The notes: generated by a model not told the origin, from the letters alone. A DNA stretch of 64,000 nucleotides from Trichosphaerium sp. ATCC 40318 (GCA_038496445.1 JALMLS010000255.1:248001-312000); one strand, 5' to 3'. Shown: positions 35,430 through 47,541, numbered from the stretch's first letter. Program-made: numbers and translations.

Positions 35430-36363
35430 ATGCTCCGTAGCGCTAGGTATTGTAGAGGGCGCTCTAACCGCTTAGTGGTAAACGAAAGCCAAGTGTTTGA
35501 GGCTGTTGCGCGTTCATTGGGCGTTAAAACGCTCGATGGCTGCTACGATCTAACTGCTGGCGATCTAAAGACTGCTGGTGCCAAAAAGCTACTGTACAAG
35601 TAAGTATAATTCGTTAAACTGTTTGTACGCATTATTTTCAGGTACAATGACTCTATATCGACGACACTCAAGAGTGTGTACCCGCACTACACATGGGAAC
35701 ATTGTAAATTCAAGTAAGGCTCCAAACGTCGCTACGACAACTAATGCGCTTAGATGGGTTCCAAAAGGCCATTGGGATGCAGTGTCAAATCAAAGGGCGG
35801 AGTTGAATGACATGAGCGCAAAATTAAACGTAAAAACGCTGGACGACTGGTACACGGTTACGTGGCGGCAGGTTATGCGGCTTGGTGGTGGTGGCTTACT
35901 AAAGAGGTGCACATAACGCCAAGGTGCTGACAGCTCAAGTTTTGTCGTAGGCACCGCTCGTCACTGCATAAGACACTTGTTGCGTTGCATCCATCTCACA
36001 ACTGGGATACTCTACGATTCAAGTACGTACAGATTGCTAGCTGGGGTGCACTAACCGCCACTAAAGTCGACCAAAGCGATTTTGGCACGATGAAGACAAC
36101 GCCTTGGTGTTCCTCAAACGCGTCGAATCTAATCTCGGCATCGCTCATCCGAAATCCTGGTATTGCAATCCAAAATATGTGCATTTTTACGCTTACAGTT
36201 TGCGAATAGGACTCAAGTATCACACGAACAACTTGCACGATTGGGTGGTCGTGGTGTAGTGCCTCATGTTTGGGCGTATCTAGGGGCAATGTACCCGTTT
36301 TATTCGTTTCCACCACGCCCACCCAGAGCCTCTAAACGAGCGGAGCAGATGTATGTAATGTAG
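35430..36363 (+). CDS. Three-repeat protein (DWY/GGxGLL/YPxYxW family), no nuclease
   Basis: ATG 35430. Repeat 1: SLGVKTLDGCYDL ... AKKLLYK, intron, YNDSISTTLKSVYPHYTWEH. Repeat 2: HWDAVSNQRAELNDMSAKL, LDDWYTV, MRLGGGGLLKR, intron, LVALHPSHNWDTLRF. Repeat 3: RFWHDEDNALVFLKRVESN, HPKSWYCNPK, LARLGGRGVVPHVWA, YLGAMYPFYSFPPRP. The C-terminus is ASKRAEQMYVM. Introns fall just after LL(K/R)(R/K) and after the WxxxxF end of repeats, as in the two larger paralogs at 50821 and 57744. It lacks the C-terminal nuclease-like domain. Similar repeats are common in arbuscular mycorrhizal and Mortierella fungi and some protists. Function unknown. Confidence 0.75.
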
Positions 36364-36492
36364 ATTTGTATGACGCCTTGGTTAATGTTTTATTTTTAGT
36401 CTGTTGCGGCGTCTTCTTTCAAACACTTTTACCAAAACGTGATTGATTAACGGCTATGTATTTGACAACGCCAAAGAGAAGAACAAATCAAA

Positions 36493-36678
36493 ATGACTGA
36501 ACCTACCAGGTTACCCGAACAGCGCATCCGGTTAGCAGCCTTTAGTGAAGTGCGCCCCAACACGGACATGGGTATGTTATTTTATACTCTTGTCAATCCT
36601 CTACCTTTTCTCGTTGACAGATTAGTATTAGCCCTGATGGATGATATGGCCAGTAGGTGTAGCTCAGACGATAGTTAA
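36493..36678 (+). CDS. Possible small protein
   Basis: ATG at 36493 gives MTEPTRLPEQRIRLAAFSEV. A candidate intron (gtatgtta to gattag) or an in-frame read-through ends LALMDDMASRCSSDDS, so the product is about 43 or 61 residues. It sits between the three-repeat gene and the convergent F-box/MORN gene. No family recognised. Confidence 0.4.
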   Translation: MTEPTRLPEQRIRLAAFSEVRPNTDMGMLFYTLVNPLPFLVDRLVLALMDDMASRCSSDDS

Positions 36679-36805
36679 TTGCATCAGTCAATTTGCGTTG
36701 CTGTCGCGATTAGCAGTGGGAATATACTTTATTGACACGCGGATTTGACATTACAGCCGCCACTACTGTTTAATCCCACCAAGAGTTATGTACCTTGTTG
36801 AACAA

Positions 36806-37940
36806 TTAGATTGTAATGTGCTGCAGCGCATCATTAGTGTATTTACAATGTTCTTTGATGCTGCCATCATCTGTCCATTTTTTATAAACGCCGTGTTTTT
36901 TGCCTTCTTTCATAAAGTAATGGGATTCCAGTTTTTTGTTCTTGTACCATGACTTGTATTCTCCATCCAAATCGCCTATACGCATTACTTACGACAATGC
37001 AATGTCGTGTGTACAGTAAAATCCACAAAAAAAAACCCAATTGTGAATCACGTGTAAATGATTTAAAAAAAAATAATTCTCGTACCATCTTTGCAAAAAC
37101 ATTGAATGTGAGGTGTGCCCTCGCTGTGCCACCTTTATATGTGTTATTATTAATTGAGTAATGTAATTCAACTTGTAAACGTCATTTAATAGCCTTTACG
37201 CACGATTTATACTCGCCATGCAGCTTATCTTGCTTATAATTAGCTTCAACGTGTATTTTCCCGTTAGGTAAGAAGAACTTGTACAAGCCATCTTTCTTGC
37301 CGTGTTTGAAATTAATTAAAGTTCGGAGTTTCCCATCACTAAACCATGCCTTATATTCTCCATGGTATTTACCATCCTGCAAGTAACAATGAGTTGGTGG
37401 GCGATCACGTGGTATTCGAGTGTGGTTTTTTTTTTTCTCATTTGAAATAAATGTAGATAATAATAATGACTCTCAACAGAGAAACGAACGGACATCCTAA
37501 CACTAACACGTACCTTATACCAACATATGGATCGTGGAACCTTATTAGAGACGTACCAGGCTTTGCTTATACCATTTTGTAGGCCTTTATCCCAGTGTGT
37601 TTGTTTGACTAAGGTATTATTATTCCAGCATTTCCAAGTGTTGCTTTTCTTGAAATCAGCGCTGAAGCGTGATGTTAGCGCAGCGCCAGCGCACAACAAC
37701 GGCCATAGAATGAATACGTCTTTATCCATTGTGGTTATCATGTATTGTAACTCTAACGGCAAGTCCAGTATTTGTTTGGCACTAACAAGTCAATTAATAC
37801 CAGACCATTTTGTTTCAAAAATTCGGTACAAAAATAGCATAAATCGTTACAACACTGTACCTCACGGAGTATCTGTCATCAGACTTTCGAGTACGTTTAA
37901 CTGGCATTTGATTGGCTTTGTCAGATAATTTTGCCATCAT
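36806..37940 (-). CDS. F-box-like protein with MORN/YwqK-type repeats
   Basis: MMAKLSDKANQMPVKRT at 37940 splices to AKQILDLPLELQYMITTMDK and DVFILWPLLC, an F-box-like helix set (LxxLPxEL...I...D...L). At least six MORN_2-type units follow: NTWKCWNNNTLVKQTHWDKG, GISKAWYVSNKVPRSICW, GKYHGEYKAWFSDGKLRTL, GKKDGLYKFFLPNGKIHVEA, KLHGEYKSWYEN, and DGEYKSWYKNKKLESHYF. The tail is KHCKY-like and ends DALQHITI before the stop at 36806. F-box proteins recruit substrates to SCF ubiquitin ligases, so the MORN sheet could be the substrate arm (inference). Four or more introns, one of about 170 nt. Confidence 0.7.
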
Positions 37941-38288
37941 TGTTTACCAACACTCCTCTCGTTCGCGATGTAAAATAGTGCGTTTTAATTACAATAGTCT
38001 GGGGATAATTAATTGACAGTTGCTTCTAAGTTGGGTGAGTACATAACAATGATAATATCAATCAATAAGCACATTTTCCACAGATGACCCTCATGCTACG
38101 AAACGTTGCCTTCTGTGGTTGTATGGCGTTATTATTTCGCGTGTACGCTACGAAGTAAAAAAAAAAAGTCAACGGGTGTATCCAAAGTTGACCCGTTACT
38201 AAATGGTGACGATACAGTCCATCTAATCACGAACTCAAGTTACACAATAGCACAGTTGGTTTTATTTGGGCTAGCGCTTGGCTTTTAA
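37941..38288 (+). CDS. Possible short membrane protein, start not found
   Basis: Exons joined with consistent phase read VASKLDDPHATKRCLLWLYG, VIISLDPLLNGDDTVHLITN, SSYTIAQLVLFGLALGF, ending at 38288 with one or two hydrophobic segments. No ATG could be placed; an upstream exon near 37960 is possible (5' site gtaaaa). Otherwise this 350-bp stretch is a spacer between the F-box and SIN3 genes. Low confidence. Confidence 0.3.
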
Positions 38289-38323
38289 ATAATTCTTTTT
38301 TTTTTTTTTGGTTTCGAGTTTGT

Positions 38324-41300
38324 TCACGTGTCTCCAGGCGTCACCTTGCGTCGTTTCTTTTTAAGACTTGCAAATGGGCCACCTTTTTGACGATTGTTAG
38401 TCCACACAATATTGGTTTTTATAACAAACAATATGCGTACTTAGTTTTTGGTCAGCGTGCTTTCTAGCAACGCATGTTTTGGCTCGCGCAAAGCTTCCTC
38501 GTCGGTAAAAAAAGTCACAAGAGTGCGTGTCATAGACAAGTTTGTAATTGTCCTGAGGTCTAATGAATGCCTTCAATCCATTTCGCACAAACTCCTTTTT
38601 TCGGGAGGTCTTGTTATTCTTCTGCTGGTACAAGACCCGTTTATTTCTAAACCCAAGTCAAAACGTGTGCAATGGTTTACACTGTAAAAACCGAATTTAC
38701 AATGGCTTACCTGTTGAGAAATACACGCCTTGTGCTCGTACTCAGGGTGTCATCAAGTACGTACTGCTTTACGTATGATGTCCACTTGAGTTGATCAACG
38801 TTCAAATCTGCTTGTCCAGGTTGCAATGAAATTTCCATAACACGTCTTTTCTAATTGCCAGAGTTTTAACAAATGGAAAGCGCAAGTGATTTACCAAAAA
38901 AAAGAAAAACTTTCTATGCGCGTACTGGGTTGCATTCTAGCCTAATTATAGGAGCCTTTACCCCAATCACATCTCGACATTCTTCGAAATACGCCAGTTC
39001 GGTCTTTGTGTTAGAAGCAGTGTAAGCCTCCAATAGAGTCTTTACATCGGGGTCCAACATGAGCCTCTTGGCCTATAAGTGCGGGTTGTCAGAGTGAGAT
39101 GCTCTTGAAACAAATTATACAGCTGCACGTACGTGTTCTAGAAAGCGTTGTAATGTGCGTTGGAAGCCATATAGTACAAACGCTTCCGGTCCAAAATAGC
39201 GCAAACATCTGTCCTCAAACAATGCAGATTCCAGTTCTCCCTAGGGTACTGTTAGGCTCATTAAAGGCGCCATGCGACGTACATCAATAAGCTGGTTTAT
39301 CCAATCCAAAAACATGCCGTATTTGTCTGTTGAAGATATGCACATGCCTTCTTCCTTCTAAACGTACTGTCAAAACGCACCCAACTGGGTAGACAAAATA
39401 TTAATGTAGGTACCTCATAATCAGATTTCTCTTCCTTATTGCCGTTGGATTGATCTTCAGCAGCCTCTTTAACAAGCTGATCTTCACTTGAAATAACAGA
39501 AATCGTAGTCTCGGAAGGCTTTGGTCTATTTGGAGGTTAGTATGCTAATGATTGCAAGCGTATTTTGGGTACCTGTCTATATTGGTGTAAACCCAAGTCT
39601 GGGAATTGTATTTTGACCAGGTATACGCTTTCTCAAGCACTTCTTGACAAGTCTACAACGTCGACTGTAAGTCATTTGTACTAGGAATGTAGTGGAGTGG
39701 TACCTGGTAAATACGATACAAAGTGTACATTTGTACGCTCAAAAATATTACATGGTTTCCTTCTTTAACCTGGGCGGTGTATGCTTGGCGTTCGAGATGT
39801 GGTAGAGTCCGAACAAATGGTTTTGGCATATTTTTCCGCCGCCTCTTTGTGTTGCTTTGTTGTGTCTGGTGTACGTTGTCCTGTGAACCTGCATCATCCA
39901 TACTTGCGTCTGCACTCGCAGCACTGGTGCCATTTGGTATCGCTATGCTGTGTGGAGGCGTCATGAGACAACCGACAAACCCTTTACAAAATGCCAAGAC
40001 CTACAACCGCAATAACCGCCTTAGTTCAGTTTTAAGGTACAAAAAATAAGGCGTACCTCATCAGTTTCGTTGATGGGAAATATCTTTGAAGTAAATGAAG
40101 TGAGAATAGCGAATAAATCAGTTGTGAAGTTGTTATCCCCTAACTTAAATTTGAGGTGGTGATCAGGGTTAGTCGCCGATTCTGCAGTCATATGGTACGC
40201 CTTCATCACTTCTGCAAGTACTCCTATTGCCAAAACGGTTAAACAACAATTGAGTAGATATTAAGGCTGTATGTACCTTTGGGTCGCCGTAATTGTTTTT
40301 GTGTTTCGCGATAGAGAAGACTCGCTTTGTCTTTAGACAGATGATGAAATCGCCTATATTTCTCGCTCCACGTTTTGGCCCATGCACGCTTACACGTTTT
40401 CCATTCAGTAAGTCTATTCGTCATGTCTACAAGTGGTATGAGTGCCCTCATGGTGAAGAGCTAAGTGTACCTTGAAGTAGTTTAGGAACAGCGTCTATAG
40501 GATTGTTCTTTAACGTGTTTATTGTCAGGTGTGCTTTGTCCTTGTAAACACGCCTTATCAACCCGACGTGTATTTCTATGTTGGAACAGTGTTACAAGTT
40601 GGCAAATGGACATTTTACAAATTATCCGTGTAAAGACGGTATAGCGTACCATGAAGGCAACTCACGTCCATTTCTGTGTTATGTGGATTGGCTTTAATTG
40701 CCAGTTCGAGCTCTTGAAGAATAGTAATCAAGGACTGCGATTGGTTTATCAAAATGTCCATCTCATATCTACAACCCTCAGTCAGTTTTCAGAATAAATA
40801 AAATGGGTTTGTGTACTGATCTTCCTCTACGCGGAATAATACATCCTCGTATGGGTTGACTAGATTGTCCTTGAATGATCCTTCAGCACCAGATGGGACA
40901 ATCATATACCGTGAGTTTAGAATACCTTCTTCAATCGCTGTTTGTTGAGACGAACGTTGATTGCGCCGAGCCTACACGGTAAATGAGGAACGGCCAAAAG
41001 TACTTGTTGTATTGCTAGCGTACGTATTCAGGCAGTATGACGTAGCTGGGGCCTAAGCGTTTTAAACTGTCCAAGTCTAACTTTGATACATCAATGTCAC
41101 CTAACAACGTAATTCACTCAGCACATTGCTTTCAAACAACCAACAAAAACTGGAGTGAGTGCGTACGGGTGCGCTTTTGTCTTTTAGAATTTTCTCGGCG
41201 CATTTTGTTGGCTAGATCTATAAACTCTTGTGACTTGGTACCCCTATTACGCGTAAATTGTGTTGCACATTGCAAAAAAAAAAAGGGTTGGGCGAAGAAG

Positions 41301-42500
41301 GCTCAGGCATTAAATATAAAACGTACTTCACCAATTTGGACATGTTATGAATCATCTCAGGGTTGTCAGCGAATAGACTGGCAAGTTTACGTTTGAGGTC
41401 CGCAAAGGTAATAGAGTTCATTACATATTTCATCATGTGGTCCAGAAATTTTTTGTACACGTCCTCTGCGTAGTGTGCCTTTGGTTTACGTTACAATTTT
41501 TTTTGGTTGCAGTATTATTGAAAAACAAATTCTGGTGGTACCCGCAGTTGTTTAATAAATTCTCCTGTAATCTTCTGAAACTCTGGGGAACCGAATGGCA
41601 TGTCTCTATCCTACAAAAAAAGTTATAACCTTAAATAAACTCCAAACAAACAAAAAAAATTTAACGAGTTTGTTGCGTGCCTTCTTGGCTCGTTTCCTTG
41701 GCCTGCCTTCCTGCTTTGGTCTTCCATTTATATTTACATTACTCATTTTTCGCTTCTCAAGGGTTCTACGCTGTTGCTCTTGTTGCTGTCGCTTTTGAAA
41801 ATGCAGAGTATGCACCTTTTTACCGCATAAGTTATAATTCAACATGTCAAAGCGCATTGCCGGGTACTGGCGAGGAAATGACGCACTGGTATTTGGCTCT
41901 CGTTCGGCAAAAATTGATTAAATCCCTCTAACAAATCAAAATGATCCCAAAACAATTTGATGACATTGTTTACCAAGGCAATGATTGTCAATCTAGCACA
42001 AAGAAATATTTTAATAAAAGCCATTTTTCAGTTTAGACATTTAATATTCAAAATGTCGGCCTGTACCTCGATTCCTTGTATTGTTTTATCCAGTTTATGA
42101 ATAAATAATATACACCTTTCCGTTCAGGGGTACTGAAGCGTTGTCTAGCTGCAGCGAGATAAAGTCGTCGGCGCTTTTCGCTTGGCACTGTTTGGCACGC
42201 GTAAAATGCGACTTGTTCGGCTTTTCTAAATGTTGTAAGTGTTTTGTAAATGAACTACTGTCAAAATCTTCCTCCAAACAGATAATTGGTCTCCAAAATG
42301 ACTCAGAAAAGTAGTAAAATGCTCAAATTACACGATTGGGCGACTTACGTTGGTAGCTGTTCAAGTTTCTCAACAGCGTGGAAAGGAACGGTCGGTGGGC
42401 GAAGTAGCGGGAAGACTGACGGTATTGGAGCTTTTTGCAATGTGAAGGGTACGCTTTCACCTGTTTTGACCAAATCTTGCGTGTTAGAGTTAGAACTCAT
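38324..42500 (-). CDS. SIN3-family transcriptional corepressor
   Basis: The N-terminus MSSNSNTQDLVKTGES (ATG 42500) joins PIICLEEDFDSSSF. PAH-type helices: LFWDHFDLLEGFNQFLPNES (about 41980-41900) and YKKFLDHMMKYVMNSITFAD (about 41450). A basic linker (KQEGRPRKRAKKARNK) and DRDMPFGSPEFQKI follow, then the SIN3 core: DLDSLKRLGPSYVILPEY, NLVNPYEDVLFRVEEDQ, MDILINQSQSLITILQELE, LTINTLKNNPIDAVPKLL, and the helical C-terminal region (PKPFVRTLPHLERQA, LDPDVKTLLEAYTASN). It ends GGPFASLKKKRRK. SIN3 scaffolds histone deacetylase complexes. More than fifteen introns; individual joins in 38-40 kb are approximate. Confidence 0.85.
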
Positions 42501-42616
42501 GGCGCACCCTCGTGTATTGTTCTCTGCAACAAACAAGACAAAATTACACGCATTTAGACTTAACGATTTTAAGTTTGGCTGATAAAACAAACACAAATGT
42601 GCGACAACTACTTTAT

Positions 42617-43408
42617 TTACTGTTTAATGTCGAGAAGAATGCCCAAGATTTTGCCGAGTCTATGATAGTGGTTAGGCATTGCTGTGATAGTGTAGCACGT
42701 ACGAGACACCAGATAACTCGTATTTCTTTTCATGCCAGAATTTTATGAGATGCTTAAAGTCGGTGGTAAGGTCTTTGTTGTGGCGGAATATGTTGACACC
42801 TTCTTCGACAATGACCTATCACAACTTTAAATCCAGTGAATCATAACTGTAACTGCTTACCTTTACAATTGCAAGTGGACCAGAGGAGAGTTCTTTACCA
42901 ATCCTTGCAATGTCTTCAACGAGTACGGTGATACCACATGCCTGTCAGTCAAAATGTTAATAAAAACTCATCTAAATGTGTACGAACGGTTAGAATTGGT
43001 TTGGTAGCTGTAATGGCGACACCAAGATCTAGCGTGGCGTAAGTGAGATGTTTGCTACTAAAGAAAAGTCGTGGTACCTTTCAAACCGTCTGCAATAAGT
43101 CTGATGCTCCTATCTTCAAACCCTCTCTTCAATTCGTGTATTGCGTGGTCGTAAAGGTGCAATACGCTTGTTTCGTCTTTGGTGCATTCTATAGCTTATC
43201 GTGAGCGGGTACGTGACATTATTGTCAGTTTGTGTACCAGTTATGTTACCGAAGTCGGTTTCTAATCCAACAGAAACGCCTTCAAGGAACCTTAGGCTAA
43301 CGTTAGAGCTTTACCTTGCATAACGGCCATTTACCTGCCCAAATCACCTGGGTTGAAGGCACTAGTAGCTACAAGCAGAGCAACGAAAACAAAGATAACC
43401 TTGAACAT
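42617..43408 (-). CDS. Small secreted helical protein
   Basis: The signal peptide MFKVIFVFVALLVATSAF at 43408 is followed by a mature part of about 170 residues: SLRFLEGVSVGLETDFG, IECTKDETSVLHLYDHA, ELKRGFEDRSIRLIADGLK, CGITVLVEDIARIGKEL, VEEGVNIFRHNKDLTTDFKH, LGKILGILLDIKQ. The layout (LEG..xGL, two Cys, alternating amphipathic helices, NIxxxxxxxxxDxxxxxY) recalls a recurrent family of small secreted proteins in ciliates and other protists with no known function. Six exons. The stop codon is part of TAAATAAAG, so the poly(A) signal starts at the stop. Confidence 0.7.
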
Positions 43409-43668
43409 GTAGCAATTATCAGTTAAAAGAGACTGATTTGGTTCGAGCTCGCTTAAAACACTACAATAAGCCAACACGGCACAGCACGTGTTGTTCATTT
43501 AGTGTACGCTCTTGGTTTAGAAAGAACAACTTCCACAGTAACAAGCTAACAATTCAGTGTATGTAAATTGTGAGTCAGTTACAATAATGACTACTAATGC
43601 CAGTGACGGCCGGGCGATTTGGGGATTGCATAGTTGTTTAGGTCTGCATTTTTATGTTTACAAGATTG

Positions 43669-45904
43669 TTACTTTTTGGCATAAGTCTTTGCCCGCAGTT
43701 TGTACGTTATCACGGGACGTAATATAGCAACAATGGTAACTAAACCATGAGAAACGAGATCATTGACTACAGCTTGAATGTCCTATTACTAACGTTAGCT
43801 AACATTGTATCAACTCTTTGGTACCTTGTAGGCGTCTGGCATCTCCTCGTAGAGCAAGTCCGAATCTTCGCAGATAACTTTACTGCCAAGGGTCGTGGTT
43901 TTAAGGTTGTGTGCATTCATGTTTTTTCCGCGTTCACGGCATTTCGCTACAAAACCATCAGACAATCGAAAAGGTAATGAGATTGAGGTAGGTACGTACA
44001 CCTAGTCCATCGTCTGCCAGCGCCATGAGCAAGCGAGAACCCTCCTTTTTGGAGGGCACCTTGAAGTCCATTAGTGTGCGGCTAATCTTTGAGCATTGAC
44101 GACGTACTTGTATCTGAAACAGGTTGCACTAGATAGCTGAATGCACCACGACTGCCTGGTATTACTACGACTGATTTAATACCATGCGCAGGTGTATTAT
44201 TACTTTGTTATTCGCGCACCTACTAGACCCTTATCGCTTGGTGCTGCTCCTTTTCTATGAAGCCACAGTTCATCTACTTTCCCGTCTTGCGTTGCAAATT
44301 GCTTTGGTATCACACAATTGTGCCACACCTACAGAATCCAAGTTAGCTAGAATATCACCTAACTTCGAGAGCAAGTACGTCAAGGATACGTCTTGATCCG
44401 TCAGATATTTGATCATCTACAGGCATCTTCCGAATATCATGATCGCCGATATTCTCGGCTACTTGTTGTGCTTGCTCTTCTTCTACATTCAACATACAAT
44501 TTAAGAATCGGCGAGCAATCAGAGCCCTACATATTAACGTTACTACCTTTTTGTTTGCTGGTGCTATATGAGCAACCATCATTCATACCTATTGCATCTA
44601 GCCCAGCACATAGCATGGTTGTGTTTCTTCAAGTACGCTTTAGCTTCGTCAGTGCTGTCTACAATTCTACAGATCTCAAGTTACTAGCCGTCGCCAGCAC
44701 AAATATGAATGTCTTTAGTAGTACCCTTTGTATCCATGTTCAATCGAGTAGTCTTTTAGAATCTTAGCACCAAACCCTCTAGATCCAGAGTGTACACACA
44801 AATATAGGCTGTCATCATCTAATAGAGAATTGTGTTATTTATAACATCTAATGCAACAAAAAATAGTAACTGAGACTTACTTAATTTGTATGCTTCAAAC
44901 AGTTCAGTATCTACCACTTCCTCTATCTTAATGCGTTAGTGATGTTCTAGCTATGACAAAGGGAGGGAGGTACTTGTTGAAGTTCAGCAAAGTGGTTTCC
45001 GCCTCCAATAGAGCCAAGTGACTTGGCATCAAAATCAGTGGGTTCTACACCTCTCGCAGCCAAGAATTGTTTTGTGTCTCCATTCCACGGATCATCTAGT
45101 CCTCTCAACGTCTTAGCCCACTTGTCTAACTTTATATTCTTGGTTGTAAGCGATGTGTGATACAAACTCATGCCACAGCCTAACAGAAGATTAAATGCGT
45201 TTAATTGTGGAATGTGGTTGTGCTTACCAATGTCATTGCCCACAAGCGCTGGATAGAACACTCCACTGCTCGCGCAGGCAGCACCTATTGCACAACCTTT
45301 TCCGGGGTGCAAGTCTTGAATTTCAATTAACGCACGTGTTGGATAGGACAGTTTGTGTACCTGGCATGCCCACTACGTATTTCATACCGTGCATCTTGCC
45401 TGTCGCAGTTAACTGCTTCATAGCGTCGTTGGTTACCCTAATGGGTTTGTTACTAAGGCGCGGACGTCGTATGCGTACTGGCTCTCTTTTGCAATAACAC
45501 TAACGGCACAACCTTTGTTTACAGCTTGACCACCTTCCAAACCAACTATTTGCTGCGTATTCTTTACCTTGGGCGTATGTGCGAAGTCCTCACCTAATAA
45601 CAAACGAATAAACTATTGCTACACTTTAAAACGCGCCATACCTTTGGAAACATATATGACCATATCGTTTTTTACCTTATCTGGGTCTTTAAAGTCTGTT
45701 TCGAGCAATTCATCTCCGTACTCATTAAAAAACCTGCGAAATCACTTATTTACGCGTGGGCTATTGATTTTACCTCTTCGGTTTGATTCGTAGCTTGTTA
45801 GTGGCTAGTTTAAAGAAAGTCGCATAATCGCCGACCTTGAACAATATTGGCGATCCCCTGGAATCACCAGCGTTTTTTTGTACTGTTACGCGTATTTTTG
45901 ACAT
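43669..45904 (-). CDS. RtcB RNA ligase with N-terminal DCX/ubiquitin-like domain
   Basis: Residues 1-75 (MSKIRVTVQKNAGDS, LRIKPKRFFNEYGDELL, VKNDMVVYVSKGEDF) look like a doublecortin/ubiquitin-like module. RtcB core: VVGMPDLHPGKGCAIG, VGNDIGCGMSLYHTSL (metal Cys), GSIGGGNHFAELQQ, YLCVHSGSRGFGAK, LKKHNHAMCWARCNRALIAR, an HRKGA/IPGS/SYLV region near 44300-44150, and FSLAHGAGRRWTR, whose His takes GMP. The C-terminus is LLYEEMPDAYK joined to DIQAVVNDLVSHG and AILRPVITYKLRAK. Joins RNA 2',3'-cyclic phosphate (or 3'-phosphate) ends to 5'-OH, with Mn and GTP. All catalytic motifs present. The short LHPGKG/RRWTR form suits the RtcB2-like (prfH-associated) clade rather than the canonical eukaryotic HSPC117 type. 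Confidence 0.88.
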
Positions 45905-45995
45905 GTACAGGTTGCGTAAATATGAGTTTGGATTAAGTATGGATAACTGAACGAATCACGGGAATTTACCAACTTTCAAACAATCTGTGTGCTAA

Positions 45996-47467
45996 CTATT
46001 TTAATAAGTCACTATACAAAGCTCCATCTTGCTCGAGTACTTCACAAGCAATTCTTATTTCTTTCAAGATAAAGTGTTTCAATGAATAAAATGTCACTTG
46101 ACGTGTCACATTTTGGTAAGGAGTTCGTGGCCTAATACGGGTTAGTTTGAGCATTTCTTGAAGCACATACCTTTCAACGCAAAACACTGTGGAATCTGTA
46201 AACTTTTCAGCCTCCTTTAGTGTTATACCACAGTGGCGTATGGATATTCTGTGTGTCTTGTATTCAAAATCAAGTACCCACTGTAGAAAACCTTTCAGTA
46301 AATCTCCAATCGGTGTGGTGTTAGTAGTTTTAAAGTCAGATGTAAGGTCGTCAATATTAGGCACAACGCCTAGTGTTTGCAAGTAGGCAACAACCATTAC
46401 AGTCCATCCAAATGAGTTGATTTTACCAGAGTAGGCGTCATTAATGCCTCGTTTCTTTGACCAGTGGCGCACTGCCCACAACAATGGTGCCACACGGTCG
46501 TCCATCCTAGGCAGTATTTAGGCAATGTAGACGTCCAAAGAGTTGATTAAAGTACTGTATAAAGTTACGGAAAGTGGTGCTAATCTGCAGTTTGTCCAGC
46601 TTCCATATCGATAGATCAAGCTGTAGTTTCGAAAACGAGTCATCTATTGTAAGTAATGGAATACGTGCCAGCAACACCCGCTTGACACTACAATCAAAAT
46701 AAGTTTATGGTAAAAAGAAGCAAGTAGGCAAAACCTGAGTATTGGAGACTCAACGCTGTCAATAGCATCAGCGATGCATGTGAGGAGTTGTTGTTCTGGT
46801 ACTTTACTAATGATGCTCACATCAATGTCGCTGGTTTCATCATCTAGCCCACTTTGTTGTGTTAGGTAACGGTTTGTTTTGTGTTTGAACTGAGGTCATA
46901 CTGTGGAATTGAGCCGTATACTTCCAGTTTTGCTTCAGGGAAAAGGCGTCCTACAACCTACAACCACGTGTCACAAATTGGAAAGACTCTGACCACTTTT
47001 TTTGTACCTTCTTCACAAATTTGCAGAGGCATTTGCGCCGTCTAACAACTAAAATTGTAAAACAGGTTAAATATAAAAATAGGCAAAATAAATGTCACAT
47101 ACTTAGTTTACGTGGTCTGCTATTAGCGTAGTGAGCGAGAATAGATTCTGTAAGTGTTTTGCAAGGTTCAGGTGCTCGTTTAGGCAGTGGCTTATTTAGA
47201 CTGAACATAGCGTTGTGAAACTCTTCAGATAGCGTAGAAAACTGTTCTTTGTACATCTCTCGCATTTGTTCCGTTCTCTTTTCTAGCTGTTCGCTTGAGA
47301 GGCGCTCAGCCTCTCTGTCTTGTCTACCAACCTCCGCATAATGATGGGTGATGGATTTGAGATGCTTTTGGTACTAATAGCGGTTTAACGGACAGAAGCC
47401 GAGTCCAGGTTTGTACATTTTGTTCTTTATCGAACTTCTTATCACATACTCCACAATGGAGCTCCAT
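45996..47467 (-). CDS. Zinc-finger nucleotidyltransferase (TUTase/Cid1-like)
   Basis: The N-terminal C2H2 finger (MELHCGVCDKKFDKEQN, then YQKHLKSITHH) is followed by a charged coiled-coil (GRQDREAERLSSEQLEKR). Nucleotidyltransferase palm: AKLEVYGSIP joined to HGLDDETSDIDVSI, giving the GS...DxD pair, then RVLLARIPLLTIDDSF and KLQLDLSIW (third Asp). PAP-associated region: MDDRVAPLLWAVRHWSKKRG, KINSFGWTVMVVAYLQTLG, HRISIRHCGITLKEAEKF. It adds UMP or AMP to RNA 3' ends. The N-terminal C2H2 recalls TUT1, but no RRM is seen. It sits head-to-tail behind the RtcB gene, 91 bp from its ATG. Confidence 0.85.
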
Positions 47468-47541
47468 TGTAACGTTTTGTGTTTTGTATTTTCAAGCGAT
47501 TTCTTGATTTATTGAATCATTCACCTTCATTTTACAAAATA

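Noticed and set aside
42286-42582. 98-codon plus-strand ORF
   Set aside because: Overlaps the SIN3 first exon, whose splice joins to the next exon in phase; no recognisable family.
45451-45480. A 26-nt intron in the RtcB gene
   Set aside because: A later 3' site gives a 41-nt intron and the better join KESQ-VTNDAMKQL.
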